Positions 43,938-56,557 of a stretch of 64,000 nucleotides of DNA are shown here, in pieces. The notes under the pieces are model-generated. The model searched no databases and was not told the origin of the DNA. It saw only the letters and a list, made by a program, of their open reading frames with translations. Numbering within the stretch: the stretch's first letter is position 1; each line of letters begins with the position of its first letter. Origin of the DNA: Thelephora terrestris (lineage: Eukaryota > Basidiomycota > Agaricomycetes > Thelephorales > Thelephoraceae); contig WIUZ02000024.1 in the NCBI GenBank assembly GCA_015956445.1, positions 1 to 64,000 on the forward strand. The letters are read 5' to 3'. The translations under genes and the position numbers were made by a program.

Positions 43938-46900
43938 TCAAAAAGCTATTTCGAAGGCATGGTGATCGATAAGTTTGTTCACATAGAAGGAAGTGTAGAC
44001 GTCGAGAACATTCATGTAATTGATCTCCCGATAGACAGGTGCATCCGACGGGAACTTCGGGAGCAGATGCGCACCACGAACAATGGAGTCAAGATGGATG
44101 ACACCCATGTGGCGTGTTCCCCAATGGGTGGATTCCGGGTGTACAACCCACATGCCGGTACTGGCGTCGAGCTCACTGCTTGTGGAATACCAGTGGACGA
44201 GTGCACATGGATAGTTGGTGCGGTTGTATGAGAACCTGAAAAACAAATAGACACGGGCAACAAGCACTCCCTTCATTCCTACACTCCCCGGGTCTCCCAT
44301 ATCAACAAAGATGCAATCCCGGCGTGGGCCCGGAAAGTCGCCCCTTGGCCAGAAAGGCGTGGACCTAATGACCTCTCGGTACATCCCCCCTGGGCCAGAG
44401 GGATTACTTGGTGCACGAAAGGTCGCTGTGGCAGAGTGGTAGACAGATGTCTTTGAGCCCCATATCATTGGGCATTCAGTGAGTGTCAACTGGTCGGGTG
44501 AAATTGGTGATGTAGGGTTGAGCTGATAGAAAAGAAAGCGGCGAGTGAGGTCAAGGAGGTCATGCTGGCCAATCTTCAGACCGAGCCCATCGAGTGACGT
44601 CGGGTAACTTCGCGTGGGTGCTGTGGATGGCATGGCATCAGTGTCTGTGTATAATGGATCGGGACTTAGATCACAAACCCTTTTTGCCTACGAAGCGTAC
44701 TTCGTTCATAAGGGGACCTGATTCAACAGGTCCGTGGTCATCATCGTCGTTGTCGTCATCATTGTGGTCGGGTGGCGTTGATGGAGGTGGGCGGGGTGAG
44801 TGAGAGCGGTCATCAGTGTCGTCGTCATTGGTTTCATTTGTTTCAGGTCCTGGGTCACGGAAGTTGGGGGTGGTACCGTCAGCATCTTGTGCACCAGTGA
44901 GGTTGTTGAAGAGTTCGCTGTCAGATTCACTCTCAGTGTCATCTGAGGAAGCTTCATCATCGTCATCCAAAGTGGAGTTTTCATCCGACTCCATGGCGTC
45001 CAGAACCGCCTCAATTGCTTTGATGAGGCATGAATCAACCAACATACCGCGAGCTGTAAAATCAGCTCGTGCAGCAGCTAGCTTGTCAAGCCTCTGATTG
45101 GACTTGATCATCTGTGGAAGGGCCATGTGCTTGTTCGACCGACGCCATGGACGCTTCACAGCTGTGATGTGCTTTGACTCTGTGATTGATGAGCAAAGAC
45201 CGTTCGGAGAGCCAAAGTTCTTGATATGGTCAAAATAGTGGACCATGGAATGCTGTCGAGGAAGGGAAAATGCTGAGGGACCTTCCACCCGAATCGTTCC
45301 AGCAAAAACTTGACGTGCTTCGTGGAATCTTCCAAGCGCGACGTTGAGCAGCCTGAGTGAGTCTTCCGTGATGATGTTGCGGCGTGCGATATAGCAGAAT
45401 TCCAGGAACGCGGCAAATGTTTCAACAATCGCAGGGGGGACGAATGCTTGGATCGCGTTCATATAAACCTATCATTCACGACATGTCAATGGGGGCCTAG
45501 CAATTTTTTATGATGTTCTACATACCTTCATTAGTGCCTTTGAATCATCGCCAGTCCACTGGCTGAAGTTCTGGCCTTGCTTGAACCGGCGTAGCCCTGG
45601 AAAAGGAGGTGCAAGTGCGATCCTGTTTCGAGATAGTGAGCCAGAAGCCATTCAGTAGTGGGGATCAGGCTGCCCACCGACGGTCAATCTCATCAATTAC
45701 TCGAGCTCCACCGGCGGTGCCGTGAACGTGTTCAAGGTACTTGCCCACCCAATCAACAAGGTGATCCTTATATACACCTTTGATTAATTGATGCAAGAGG
45801 TCGGGTGTCATCACCTCAAATATATCTGCTCTTGGGAAGTACGTGGTGTAGGGCTGAGGATCCTCTTAGCATGAATGTATTCTGATAGCGTCAAACCTGT
45901 ACCATAGGTTTTGGTGCAATGCCATATGACGCTCGTAGAGTTTCCTCATCGTGCAATCCAACAAGAATATCCGTATGAACTGCAGACCGGTGCCGACATG
46001 GGGCGTCAAGCGAGTCTGGGTAACCAAGACAGCTATGGCAGAGTTTGTATCAGTAGATGTTTAAAATCGGACTGGCAAAGAGTTCGACTTACGTTGGACA
46101 CCATCCAAACAGGATCCATGCAAGAGTTGCCTGTTCAAGATAATCCGCTATGTGTGGTCCGAGGCCATAGAGAGCCTGACGAAAATACTGGTCAGGGCAC
46201 AGAACGATGTTGGGTGTTTTCATGAAGGGTCGCAGTGGAAGTAAAATTGTCGCAATCGATCGATGGGTGAGGTCCCTCTTGAACCACCAAAATTCCTCTG
46301 TATCTGTGTCTTTTCGAGCACCTGTCGCACATTATTAGGTAAATTAGGTAAATTACATTGGGTGAGGTGGTCTGACCTTTGGGGATTGGAAGGAATCCAA
46401 TTAACACCAATGAATTTTTGTGCGCACGTCGCATGTGGCTTTGAATGTTGCCGATCGAGAGGTATAGCGGGTAGAAGTCGTTCTGACCGGTGGCGACGGA
46501 TACAGTTGTTTTGTCCGATCCCAGGATAATTGGGACAAACATAGATCCGTGCGTCAATGGGTCCAAGGCGATGGTGTCCTGCCAAAAAGACGGTAAGCAT
46601 AATGTAAGAAAAAGTGGGATCGTTGGGGACGCGAGACGTACCGACTGCTTCCACGCCCAGTTGCCAGACATAACATTGCTGTACTGTCGTTGATCACCGT
46701 TGAACTCCCGGTACGCCGTGTAGTCGATGTGTCCCTCAAGGTCAGGACGAGCGAGCATGTTCTTGATCACCTCACGTGGATTTCGGTGCCAGACGTCGTA
46801 GTGTGCCGTCTTCCATTCGGGGGGGCGAGTTGTGTTAGGGCAGGGTCCCTCGTACTTGAGGCAGGTGTTCTCCCACCGAACATCGCCAAGTTCAATTGCA

Positions 46901-47346
46901 TCAATCTGCCGGTGGAGGTCTCGCTGGTTGACGATGGGTGGAGAATCACCATGACGAACGAGTGTGGCGGCCCAGAGTTCGAGCAATTTGTCGATCTTCC
47001 TCCGCGAGAGCTCAGCATCAGCGAACGCGAACTCGGCAAGTTCAAAACCAGCCCGTGACTCGAAAGGTGACCAATCGGTGTCCACCTTGATGGTCGGGAC
47101 TTCTGGTGGGGCATTCTGTGGGATGGAAGCTCCATGCCTATCACAGCGTTGACCTGTAGCAGTTGAGAATTGTGGAGTAGTGTGGATGGTAGTATACGTA
47201 CTGTTCAAATCTGGGTGATATTCCCTGCGCAACTCGGTGACAGGAATGGTAAGCCCAGGGTCATCACGGTGGAGGGAGTTTTGGTGTCTTCTCAGCCCGC
47301 TGAAGCTTTTGCAGCGCCAACTGCACTGGGGGCATGTAAGTGACAT
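43938..47346 (-). CDS. Plavaka-family transposase
   Basis: Minus-strand multi-exon gene from ATG 47,346. N-terminal C2H2 finger [20 protein letters not shown]; then [68 protein letters not shown]. Next come [20 protein letters not shown] and DEIDRR (about 45,690-45,830), [60 protein letters not shown], an acidic linker, and a C-terminal domain ending [17 protein letters not shown]. Introns include those at about 47,200-47,145, 46,645-46,580, 46,375-46,322 and 46,090-46,030. D in SDKTTVS and DLLHQ, with later acidic residues, fit the DDE-type core. Lesions: a stop after RRWAA near 45,675 may be intronic, and a one-base frame change lies near 44,680 before the last ~230 residues, so activity is doubtful. 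Confidence 0.8.
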
Positions 47347-48889
47347 CCTTCAGAGGGCGACGAGAGGCGACGAGAGGCTTGAGGAGATGTGGGGAAATGC
47401 AGAGATGCATTGAGGGATTTAAGCAGGGTCGCTGGGTTAACGTTGGGGCGAACATCGTCCAATGGGGGAGAGAGGCACCAACACGAGGAGAGAGAAGCAT
47501 TGGAACGAGGAGAGAGAAGCACTGACACGAGGAGAGAGAAGCACTGACACGAGGGGGGAGGAACCGACATGAGGGGGGAGGAACCGACACGAGGGGGACT
47601 CCAGCACTGACACGCGGAAGGGAACGACCGACATGGGAGAGATCATGTGGCTCAACTTGCTTTGCCTCGTCACGGTTGCCTCGTTCCCCGTGTCTGCCAC
47701 CTCTTCAACCCAGCCGAATGCCTCCACAGTTTCATACTCATGGCCATCTTCCTAGTCAAATCAGAGTAACCCACACTCCACCGCGACGGCAACGACGACG
47801 GCCGAAGTGGACCACACTCCACCACGCTCAGCACATGAATACCACCTCACCATCGTCTCAATTTCCTCATCCTCATCTCATATTTATCCTTTTCCCACTC
47901 TCAGTCACTCGTTTAACTCCTCCAATGAACACTCGCAAGAAGAACAAGTCTGCGCGTCCTGGGATCCCTGATATGTCTCCATCGATGCTCGCTTTGGCTG
48001 GCCTCTTGAAGGTTCGCCAGCCTGCGAAGAAAAAGTTGACAAAGGACCAGACAATTGCGGCTCTGAGGGACGAGCTTCGTGCTGCCCAAGAGTCCATGAT
48101 TGCGAGTGTAACTGATTTCACCTTATCTAACTTATTATTGTGCTTACACTCGCCTACTTTTCAGAGCCTTGCAACCGACGACCTAGACGCGGGTGGCGAT
48201 ACCGAACCTACGACTGACGTCGAGGAGCTTGAGACTACAGCAGGAGGTAAGAAGCGGAAGGCCTCTGGATTGCCTGGTTCAGCATCAAAGTGGGTCCTTT
48301 ATCCCCAAATGTCCTTCGTGATTGACATGCTATCAGGTTGAAGCGATCCCGGGCAGTCAACCCGTTCGAGTTTTCCTCAAGGGCACATTCTGGCGCCACA
48401 GGCCTTGTCGACAACTGGCGATCAAGAATAGCACCGCTCCACGGTACTCCGCCGCCACGGTCCTCGTCCTCTGGGTTCCTATCTCAAGACCATGAGACAA
48501 TGTTGCAATCTCCAATGAGCTCAAGGGTGTTGACCTCCATGTCGACTCGGAGCGATCTAAGTGTACGTCTTCCCGTTTTGTTTACCCCTTGCCTACCAAC
48601 TTACATCATCCAATGTAGTTTGAGGAGAACCCACTCCCGACCTACACCCTCCCGAAAATAGTGAGGGGGGGCTCAACCATTTACCCCAGGGTCAAGGATC
48701 TCCCAGAACACATCCGCTGACACAGGGTTCAGCTATCTTTTCTCCATGGGTCATGGACCATACATCGTGACAATTCTCCATGGGTCATGGGCCATGCAAC
48801 GTTGTACAACGCGTTGTACAACCCATGACCCATGGAGAAAAGATACCATTGTACAACCCATGACCCATGGGTAATGGAATAGTATCCGT

Positions 48890-49860
48890 TGCCCATGCCC
48901 CATGGGTTGTACAATGGTATCTGTTGCCCATGCCCCATGGGTTGTACAACACTATCCCTTCCCCATGCCTCATGGGTTGTACAATGCTATCCTTTCCCCA
49001 TGGGGCATGGGTTGTACAATGCTATCCAATTCCCATGCCCCATGGGTTGTACAACACTATCCATTTCCCATGGGTCATGGGGTGTACAACACTATCCAAT
49101 TCCCATGCCTCATGGGTTGTACAACGCTATCCATTCCCCATGGGTCATGGGCTGTACAACACTATCCTTTCTCCATGGGGCATGGGTTGTACAACACTAT
49201 CCATTTCCCATGGGTCATGGGTTGTACAACACTATCCATTCCCCATGGGGCATGGGTTGTACAACACTATCCCTACCCCATGCCTCATGGGTTGTACAAT
49301 GCTATCCTTTCCCCATGGGGCATGGGTTGTACAACGCTATCTGTTCCCCATGGGTCATGGGTTGTACAACGCTATCCGTTCTCCATGGGGCATGGGTTGT
49401 ACAACGCTATCCGATTCCCATGCCCCATGGGTTGTACAACACTATCCATTCTCCATGGTGCATGGGTTGTACAACACTATCTATTTTCCATGCCCCATGG
49501 GTTGTACAAAGCTATCCAATTCCCATGCCCCATGGGTTGTACAACACTATCCATTCTCCATGGTGCATGGGTTGTACAACACTATCTATTTTCCATGCCC
49601 CATGGGTTGTACAAAGCTATCCAATTCCCATGCCCCATGGGTTGTACAACACTATCCATTCTCCATGGTGCATGGGTTGTACAACACTATCTATTTTCCA
49701 TGCCCCATGGGTTGTACAATGCTATCCAATTCCCTGCCCCATGGGTTGTACATCACTATCCAATTCCCATGCACCATGGGTTGTACAACAGCATCTTGTG
49801 CCCATGGGGCATCAGTTGCAGAATGGTGTCCTTTCTCCATGTCCCATGGATTATATCACT
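48890..49860 (+). repeat. 35-bp tandem array, left arm (~28 units)
   Basis: Unit CCATTTCCCATGGGTCATGG + GTTGTACAACACTAT, with variants. It contains the palindromes GTTGTACAAC and CCCCATGGGG or CCCATGGG. As 35 is not a multiple of three, all three forward frames stay open and translate to the same cycling peptide (PWVVQ / HGLYN / MGCTT); these are not genes. Confidence 0.9.
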
Positions 49861-49964
49861 ATTCCATGAAAGGAGATACTTTATAAATCAACCATTAGCT
49901 GTGTGAATTTGAAAAAATTAGACTCTGTTTGTATGCATGATAGACCATATATCAGTTTGTGGCT

Positions 49965-51010
49965 CTAACCTAATGGAAACTAAACTTAACCTGATAATAG
50001 CCACAACCTAATCCTCAATCTAACCTGAGCCAATGTAAACTTGACCCATGAACCTAAGCCTAACCTAATCCTAAACCTGGTCTAATCCCAAATCTAACCC
50101 TAACCTGACCTGACCTGACCTAACCTAACCTAACCTAACCTAACCTATACCTAACCTAACCTGGTATGGGCAAACCTAACCTACCTATCATGACCTGTTT
50201 CAGCCTAATGTCATGTATGCCAGCCAAGACTAACTTCACCCAGTTGCAAACATATGACTTGGGTCACAGGACCATAAAGCAAACTGCAGTCCCCTCACTC
50301 TGTGCCCAACCATCCCATAAGCCCACAGACGCACATATATATCATCAGCAACCCAGCATCATGCTTATCACCCATGTTCAACCACAAACCACTCTCACCC
50401 TTTGTTCTGTGCCATCTCACAGACAAACCACAACTCAAGTTCATCCACCTCCTTGGGCCCACAAGCAAGTGGCCTACAAACATATGGTTTATAGACTTAT
50501 AACATATTCCACACAAGGATTAATATGGGTGGGTGAGCTAGAGTTATGGTTAGGCTTTGAGATAGCACAGAACAAAGGGTGAGAGTGGTTTGTGGTTGAA
50601 CATGGGTGATAAGCATGATGCTGGGTTGCTGATGATATATATGTGCGTCTGTGGGCTTATGGGATGGTTGGGCACAGAGTGAGGGGACTGCAGTTTGCTT
50701 TATGGTCCTGTGACCCAAGTCATATGTTTGCAACTGGGTGAAGTTAGTCTTGGCTGGCATACATGACATTAGGCTGAAACAGGTCATGATAGGTAGGTTA
50801 GGTTTGCCCATACCAGGTTAGGTTAGGTATAGGTTAGGTTAGGTTAGGTTAGGTTAGGTCAGGTCAGGTCAGGTTAGGGTTAGATTTGGGATTAGACCAG
50901 GTTTAGGATTAGGTTAGGCTTAGGTTCATGGGTCAAGTTTACATTGGCTCAGGTTAGATTGAGGATTAGGTTGTGGCTATTATCAGGTTAAGTTTAGTTT
51001 CCATTAGGTT
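49965..51010. repeat. Fold-back 2 core with telomere-like arrays
   Basis: CCTAAC-rich sequence at 49,970-50,165, mirrored at 50,808-51,005. Between them a core with inverted copies (same peptide frame read at 50,166 plus and 50,811 minus) and a ~75 bp centre. Confidence 0.75.
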
Positions 51011-51119
51011 AGAGCCACAAACTGATATATGGTCTATCATGCATACAAACAGAGTCTAATTTTTTCAAATTCACACAGCTAATGGTTGATTTATAAAGTA
51101 TCTCCTTTCCTGGAATAGT

Positions 51120-52770
51120 GATATAATCCATGGGACATGGAGAAAGGACATCATTCTGCAACTGATGCCCCATGGGCACAAGATGCTGTTGTACAACCCA
51201 TGGTGCATGGGAATTGGATAGTGATGTACAACCCATGGGGCATGGGAATTGGATAGCATTGTACAACCCATGGGGCATGGAAAATAGATAGTGTTGTACA
51301 ACCCATGCACCATGGAGAATGGATAGTGTTGTACAACCCATGGGGCATGGGAATTGGATAGTGTTGTACAACCCATGACCCATGGGAAACAGATAGTGTT
51401 GTACAACCCATGCCCCATGGGGAATGGATAGTGTTGTACAACCCATGGGGCATGGGAATTGGATAGTGTTGTACAACCCATGAGGCATGGGAATCAGATA
51501 GTATTGTACAACCCATGGGGCATGGAAAATAGATAGTGTTGTACAACCCATGCCCCATGGAGAAAGGATAGTGTTGTACAACCCATGGGGCATGGGAATT
51601 GGATAGTGTTGTACAACCCATGGGGCATGGAGAACGGATAGTGTTGTACAACCCATGCACCATGGAGAAAGGATAGCGTTGTACAACCCATGACCCATGG
51701 GGAGCAGATAGTGTTGTACAACCCATGGGGCATGGAGAATGGGTAGTGTTGTACAACCCATGCCCCATGGGAAACGGATAGTGTTGTACAACCCATGGGG
51801 CATGGGAAATGAATAGCGTTGTACAACCCATGACCCATGGGGAACGGATAGCATTGTACAACCCATGAGGCATGGGGAACGGATAGCGTTGTACAATCCA
51901 TGCCCCATGGGGAACAGATAGCGTTGTACAACCCATGGGGCATGGGAAATGGATAGTGTTGTACAACCCATGACCCATGGGGAACGGATAGCATTGTACA
52001 ACCCATGAGGCATGGGGAACGGATAGCGTTGTACAATCCATGCCCCATGGGGAACAGATAGCGTTGTACAACCCATGGGGCATGGGAAATGGATAGTGTT
52101 GTACAACCCATGACCCATGGGAAATGGATAGTGTTGTACAACCCATGCCCCATGGGGAGCAGATAGTGTTGTACAACCCATGCCCCATGGAGAAAGGATA
52201 GCGTTGTACAACCCATGACCCATGGGGAACAGATAGCGTTGTACAACCCATGACCCATGGGGAACGGATAGCGTTGTACAACCCATGGGGCATGGGAAAT
52301 GGATAGCGTTGTACAACCCATGACCCATGGGAATTGGATAGCGTTGTACAACCCATGCCCCATGGGGAAAGGATAGCGTTGTACAACCCATGGGGCATGG
52401 GAAATAGATAGTGTTGTACAACCCATGGGGCATGGGAATCGGATAGCGTTGTACAACCCATGCCCCATGGAGAACGGATAGCGTTGTACAACCCATGACC
52501 CATGGGGAACAGATAGCGTTGTACAACCCATGAGGCATGGGAATCAGATAGTGTTGTACAACCCATGGGGCATGGGAATCGGATAGCGTTGTACAACCCA
52601 TGCCCCATGGAGAACGGATAGCGTTGTACAACCCATGACCCATGGGGAACAGATAGCGTTGTACAACCCATGCCCCATGGGGAAAGGATAGCATTGTACA
52701 ACCCATGAGGCATGGGGAAGGGATAGTGTTGTACAACCCATGGGGCATGGGCAACGTATACTATTCCATT
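51120..52770 (-). repeat. 35-bp tandem array, right arm (~47 units)
   Basis: Inverted counterpart of the left array with about 20 more units; the extra units contain higher-order duplications (for example 51,840-51,960 and 51,960-52,080 are nearly identical blocks). Again open in three frames by periodicity only. Confidence 0.9.
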
Positions 52771-53900
52771 ACCCATGGGTCATGGGTTGTACAATGGTAT
52801 CTTTTCTCCATGGGTCATGGGTTGTACAACGCGTTGTACAACGTTGCATGGCCCATGACCCATGGAGAATTGTCACGATGTATGGTCCATGACCCATGGA
52901 GAAAAGATAGCTGAAGGGGCTCCCGCTGAAACTTCCGAAATGAGTTCATCCGCTTCGTTATCAGGAACGTTGCAAATTCGACGTCTCCTTGGGTCAACCC
53001 AGACGTCAATGCTCTTCAGCCAATGTATGAGGTCGTATATCCAGCATCCCCCGCACGTCTTCGGCATAACGATGCGGTTTTTCACCCAGTGAGTAATATT
53101 TCATTGATTGCCCCCACGCAAACTCTAACTTAACCCTGAAGACCGTCACAGCACTCGCCGTACTCCGCAACCACATCGCTTCTGAAGCTCTCAAGGCTGT
53201 CTGGAACCACTTGCAAACCGTTCACCGCAAGAAAAAGCTTCAAACCATTGAATCCAGGGCCAGATACATTGAGGGACTCTTCAAAAATGAGAACGACCAC
53301 CCAATCATCTGGCGCGAATACGTTGAAGGTGACATTCAAGACCACCCTGAGGTTGGTGGATACAAAACAGTACGTGACATCTTTGTTCCATAACATTCTT
53401 CCCTGATTGCCACACACAGACGAGACGTGGTGTTTTCCAGTCAGACCCAATCCTGGCAGCACTCCTTGGTTACTATACATCGTACGGTATCATGGAGGGC
53501 CCCCCAAGCGAAGATCCAGGACCCGGAAACAGACCGATGGGTATCCTCGCCCTTGCATCTGCTGCGGTAAGTTAGCATTCTCGTGCCTGCTAGGTACAGC
53601 CATATTGACATTATCTTTGGGTAGGTTGAGCGCGCATACAGGATGCACGAGACCGGTGATTTTGTCAACTCAGGCCAGCGGTTTGACAGGGACTCCTGTG
53701 GTTCATGGACTGAACGATATATGGACTACATTACTAACAACCTTGGCGAGACACAGTGGAACTCTCTGTTTGGCGCACTTTCTGCCTTTTCCAAGCAAGC
53801 CAAGAAAGCAGAGGCCATGAAGAACTGTGAACCCAAGGAGCCTCGCGAGCGCGTGCCACTCCCTCCCTCTGACCCTCCGACTCCTCCTCACAATGATTGA

Positions 53901-54263
53901 AGGCATACCACCCCCTCCCTCGCAACAATTGAGCATCTCGATGATCTCCGATACCCAATACCCGGATGGTTTTTTTTCGTTCCTCGCCTCATTGACATAG
54001 TCACCAAATCACAGATGTCTCTCGCTAACCAGACTTCTTGCACGCGTAACTTACATGCTTCTCGTAGTCACCCTCCTTCCTAATCACACTATTACTGTCG
54101 CTACTTTGAATCAAACTTATTTCGTGTTATTTAAAAGTCCGGTGTGAAACTTCTCTAAGTCAACGACATAACTTTGAGAAGTTGGGACTTTTCCTTTTTT
54201 CTCGGCTTTTCTCGGAATAAGAACTAAAAAGTGCCAGAAAAGTAATTTTCCATGTTGCTGATG
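53901..54263. other. Plavaka right terminal region
   Basis: No gene. AT-rich, with AAGTCC/CGGACTTT inverted words near 54,130-54,195, ending in the TIR. Confidence 0.4.
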
Positions 54264-55548
54264 TAGTCCAACTAGCTTGTGAGAGAACGATCACGTCTCT
54301 ATTCTTCCGGTAGGTTGTCCGAGGTCACTACAAGTCAGGTTGAAATCCTAAAGAGAAACCCAACCTAAACCGTACTTCGTTCGGTTTATCCAACAAGGGT
54401 TTATCCCTACAGCAGGATTTGATGACTCCACCAGTTGATCGACTGGATGCTCGAGGTGTTCTAATATGAACGCTGGGGTTCTATAGTTACGAGGCGCAGT
54501 TGATGCACAGAGCGGGAGGGAGAGCAGATGGGGATGTCTTGGATCAAACAAGAAACTCTGACTTGTCCTTAACTGCAACTGGGCTGAGAAGGGCAGAGGA
54601 TTTCCTGAGGTAACAAAACTAAGGTACTACAATACAGCCACAGGTGCTACTTATACTAAAGGAGTGGCCATGACGTCAATACCCTAATATACCCTTATCG
54701 AGTCCAGAACAAAGGGCCTTACTAGCATGTGAAGGATTGCATAAAAGATAAGGAATGTCCGCATGAAACATAGGGGTAAAGATAACACTAGTCCTAAAAG
54801 AAAAAGGGGCATGGGGTCATGAAAGTTCGTACCTGGGGATCACACCCAAGGGTCAGGTGGAAACCTCTCATCGCTTCGTGCAATTTTCGAGCGGCTCCAA
54901 GATAAGAGACCATACAGCATCCCTTGTTGTCTGTAGGCGGTAACAGCATCACGGACTAGTGGCAACCTCAACGTAGGTCCGAGCATGAGGAGCGCAGGCC
55001 TAGACTCATGGGACATGAGGGATTACAGATTTGCCGGTGTTTCACGCTAACGGCTACTCCACATTCGCTGGGCTAAACAAAAGGAGTCTAAGGCACTTCT
55101 TCCGAATAATGGCGATTCCTTCCTCCGGTTAGGAGACTGTGATGTGACTGTCCACGTGTGTGATCAGGGTCCAGGGTTGATCGTAATCGTAAAGTCATGA
55201 GGGGTCGTAAAAAGGGGTTCGTGATGTCATAAAGGGGTCATCAGGGTCTTGAGACCTATTTTTAGTGCGCACGCGTTCTAGGCGTTCCGGAACGAAGTTC
55301 TTCCAAGGCCGTCCCGCGGGCCGAGGTGTCAGCTTGATGTAGTAAGCCAACAATGATGGTACAGGGGTGGAAGTTGATGTGACCCGGACCAATGAGGTTC
55401 GTCGAGGTAGGTCACGTGAAGGATCACCGATCTAGGCTATAAGAAGGACATCTTCTTGGAGCCATCCTTGATCAGCAACACCAGCAACTCCCCCCATCAT
55501 CTCACCAACATGTCTTTCCCAAACAACCACACCTACAAAGTTGCCAAC
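54264..55548 (+). mobile_element. Element E1b, part 2 (5' region and first codons)
   Basis: Continues E1b after the Plavaka insertion (TAGTCCAACTAGCTTGTGAG, as E1c at 58,556). It includes the E1 promoter (CTATAAGAAGG near 55,435) and the gene start MSFPNNHTYKVAN at 55,510-55,548. It is interrupted at 55,549 by element B4 with CCAAC duplicated. Confidence 0.8.
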
Positions 55549-55653
55549 TGTCACGAACGCGTGACATAGTAGCCAAGATCACACAAGTAATTCAAGACAT
55601 TGGTCTTATTCGTAAACGTAATAATACAAGGGCGACTAATAAAAACTACAAAA

Positions 55654-56557
55654 TCAAACAAGAACAAACGGGTCCACGTCGCAAGCACAGTCCTGAGCAA
55701 ACGGGCAACAATGAGCGAAGTGGTGAGGGTTGTGCACACTCTCAGGACAGTACGAGTACGCTCGTGTTACCGGATCCTGCCAACACTCCCTACATCCCAA
55801 CACGTCATGATACAAACTATCATGCATCTCCCGCTTCACGTCCGACAAGGCTGCGCTCACTAAGGCGAACCCATAACGGTCTTGGAGACCCGCCACTTCC
55901 ACCTTCAACTTCATCCGAACCTGACGTGACTTGTCGGAGGGACGACAACGTTGACCAGAACGAGTCATCGGATTCTTGCGGTTCCTCTTCTTCTGGGACC
56001 TCTCCACCATCTGGCGAACTGGGGCAGGACTCCAGGGAGGGGATGGAGGGAGAGGAACACCCTGATCCTGGCGGCGGCGAAGGGATGACTGGGGACTTGC
56101 AAGGGGGGTCGGTGCAATAAGCCCTGTGACATTGGTGTCCGAAATATCGGAAGAGAGATGCCTGGAAAGGTCCCCAATGTTCCAAAGCAAAGTGAGAGAA
56201 GTCATCATTCAAGCTATTCATGATGACGTACATGAGGTCCACACGCTTCTCCAACTTCGCAATCCTATCCTCCCTCTCCCTCTCCATAGCATCCAACAAA
56301 AGGATGGCTCCAGGGTGCTGAGCTTGAACCCGAGGCCTAGAAAGCCGAGGGTCTTCGTACCCAGCTTGTTCCCAGAACTCGGCGGGGGCGTTATGAACGG
56401 TAAGGAAGTCGACGGCGATTTGGTTGTCATGGGCGATGTTGGCAGGGGAGTCATACAAATGTTGCTCCACGTCGTAGGGAGCATCCGTCTCAAAGGACGG
56501 CGTAAAGGGGGTGGCGGCAGCATTGAGCACGGCATTGTTGGCAACGAAGGCAGACAT
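55654..56557 (-). CDS. Gene X of element B4, Cys/His-rich C-terminus
   Basis: Two exons: 56557-56232 and 56161-55654, with a 70-nt GTACGT...TTTCCAG intron at the same place as in B1; 277 residues. MSAFVANNAVLNAAATPFTP, SFETDAPYDVEQHLYDSPAN, EREREDRIAKLEKRVDLM, then after the splice LSSDISDTN, RQMVERSQKKRNRKNPMTRS, VRMKLKVEVAGLQDRYGFAL, REMHDSLYHDVLGCRECWQD and a C/H-rich end. No frameshift, so this copy is intact. Retaining the intron would instead give an acidic tail ending REAGDA. Basic central region plus Cys/His tail could mean nucleic-acid binding (inference). The TATA box GTATATAAT is on the minus strand near 56,653. Confidence 0.65.

Larger units (their letters stand above)
48719..52946. 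mobile_element. Giant fold-back element 2 (TSD CATCCGCT)
   Basis: Flanked by the 8-bp direct repeat CATCCGCT (48,711-48,718 and 52,947-52,954); removing it and one repeat restores the host reading frame. The palindromic part runs from TTCAGCTATCTTTTCTCC (48,729) to its reverse complement (about 52,914), with its centre near 50,490. Arms are unequal (about 1.76 and 2.42 kb) because of a 35-bp tandem array of different length in each. The outermost ~10 and ~32 bp do not mirror each other. The core resembles that of fold-back 1 (AAGCCCACAG, TTCTGTGCCA, ACTCAAGTTCA words and CCTAAC arrays). Confidence 0.8.
47925..53900 (+). pseudogene. Second Plavaka-element gene, split by fold-back 2
   Basis: Starts near 47,925 (NTRKKNKSARPGIPDMSPSM, KKKLTKDQTIAALRDELRAA). 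A nuclear-looking basic/acidic region follows, then after introns YTLPKIV and RVKDLPEHIR at about 48,715. After the insertion 48,719-52,946 it resumes as FVIRNVANSTSPWVNPDVNA, LQPMYEVVYPASPARLRHND, HIASEALKAVWNHLQTVHRK, HPIIWREYVEGDIQDHPEVG, RRGVFQSDPILAALLGYYTS, AAVERAYRMHETGDF, GETQWNSLFGALSAFSKQAK, ending at 53,900. This is the accessory protein usually paired with basidiomycete Plavaka-type transposases; its biochemical role is unknown to me. It is divergent from the transposase gene, sharing a promoter region at 47.35-47.92 kb. Confidence 0.65.
43802..54263. mobile_element. Plavaka DNA transposon (TSD TA), interrupted
   Basis: 10,462 bp including a nested fold-back of about 4.2 kb. Terminal inverted repeats CATCAGCAACATGGAAAA at 43,802 and the reverse complement at 54,263; flanking TA (43,800-43,801 and 54,264-54,265). 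E1c shows the empty site ACTCACTAGTCC. It carries the Plavaka transposase (minus) and a second gene (plus). Plavaka elements are placed with the CACTA/CMC group of DNA transposons. Confidence 0.85.

Noticed and set aside
47320-47336. CACTGGGGGCATG resembling a MITE terminus
   Set aside because: It encodes CPQC of the Plavaka zinc finger on the minus strand; no inverted partner.
48867-49906. Long open frames of 326-339 residues in all three plus frames
   Set aside because: They are the 35-bp tandem array read in three frames; periodicity explains the openness.
48890-52770. CRISPR-like appearance of regular repeats
   Set aside because: Units are contiguous, with no unique spacers, and the genome is eukaryotic.
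51009-52776. Minus-strand open frames of up to 581 residues
   Set aside because: Same array in the right palindrome arm; no start context, introns or composition of a real protein.
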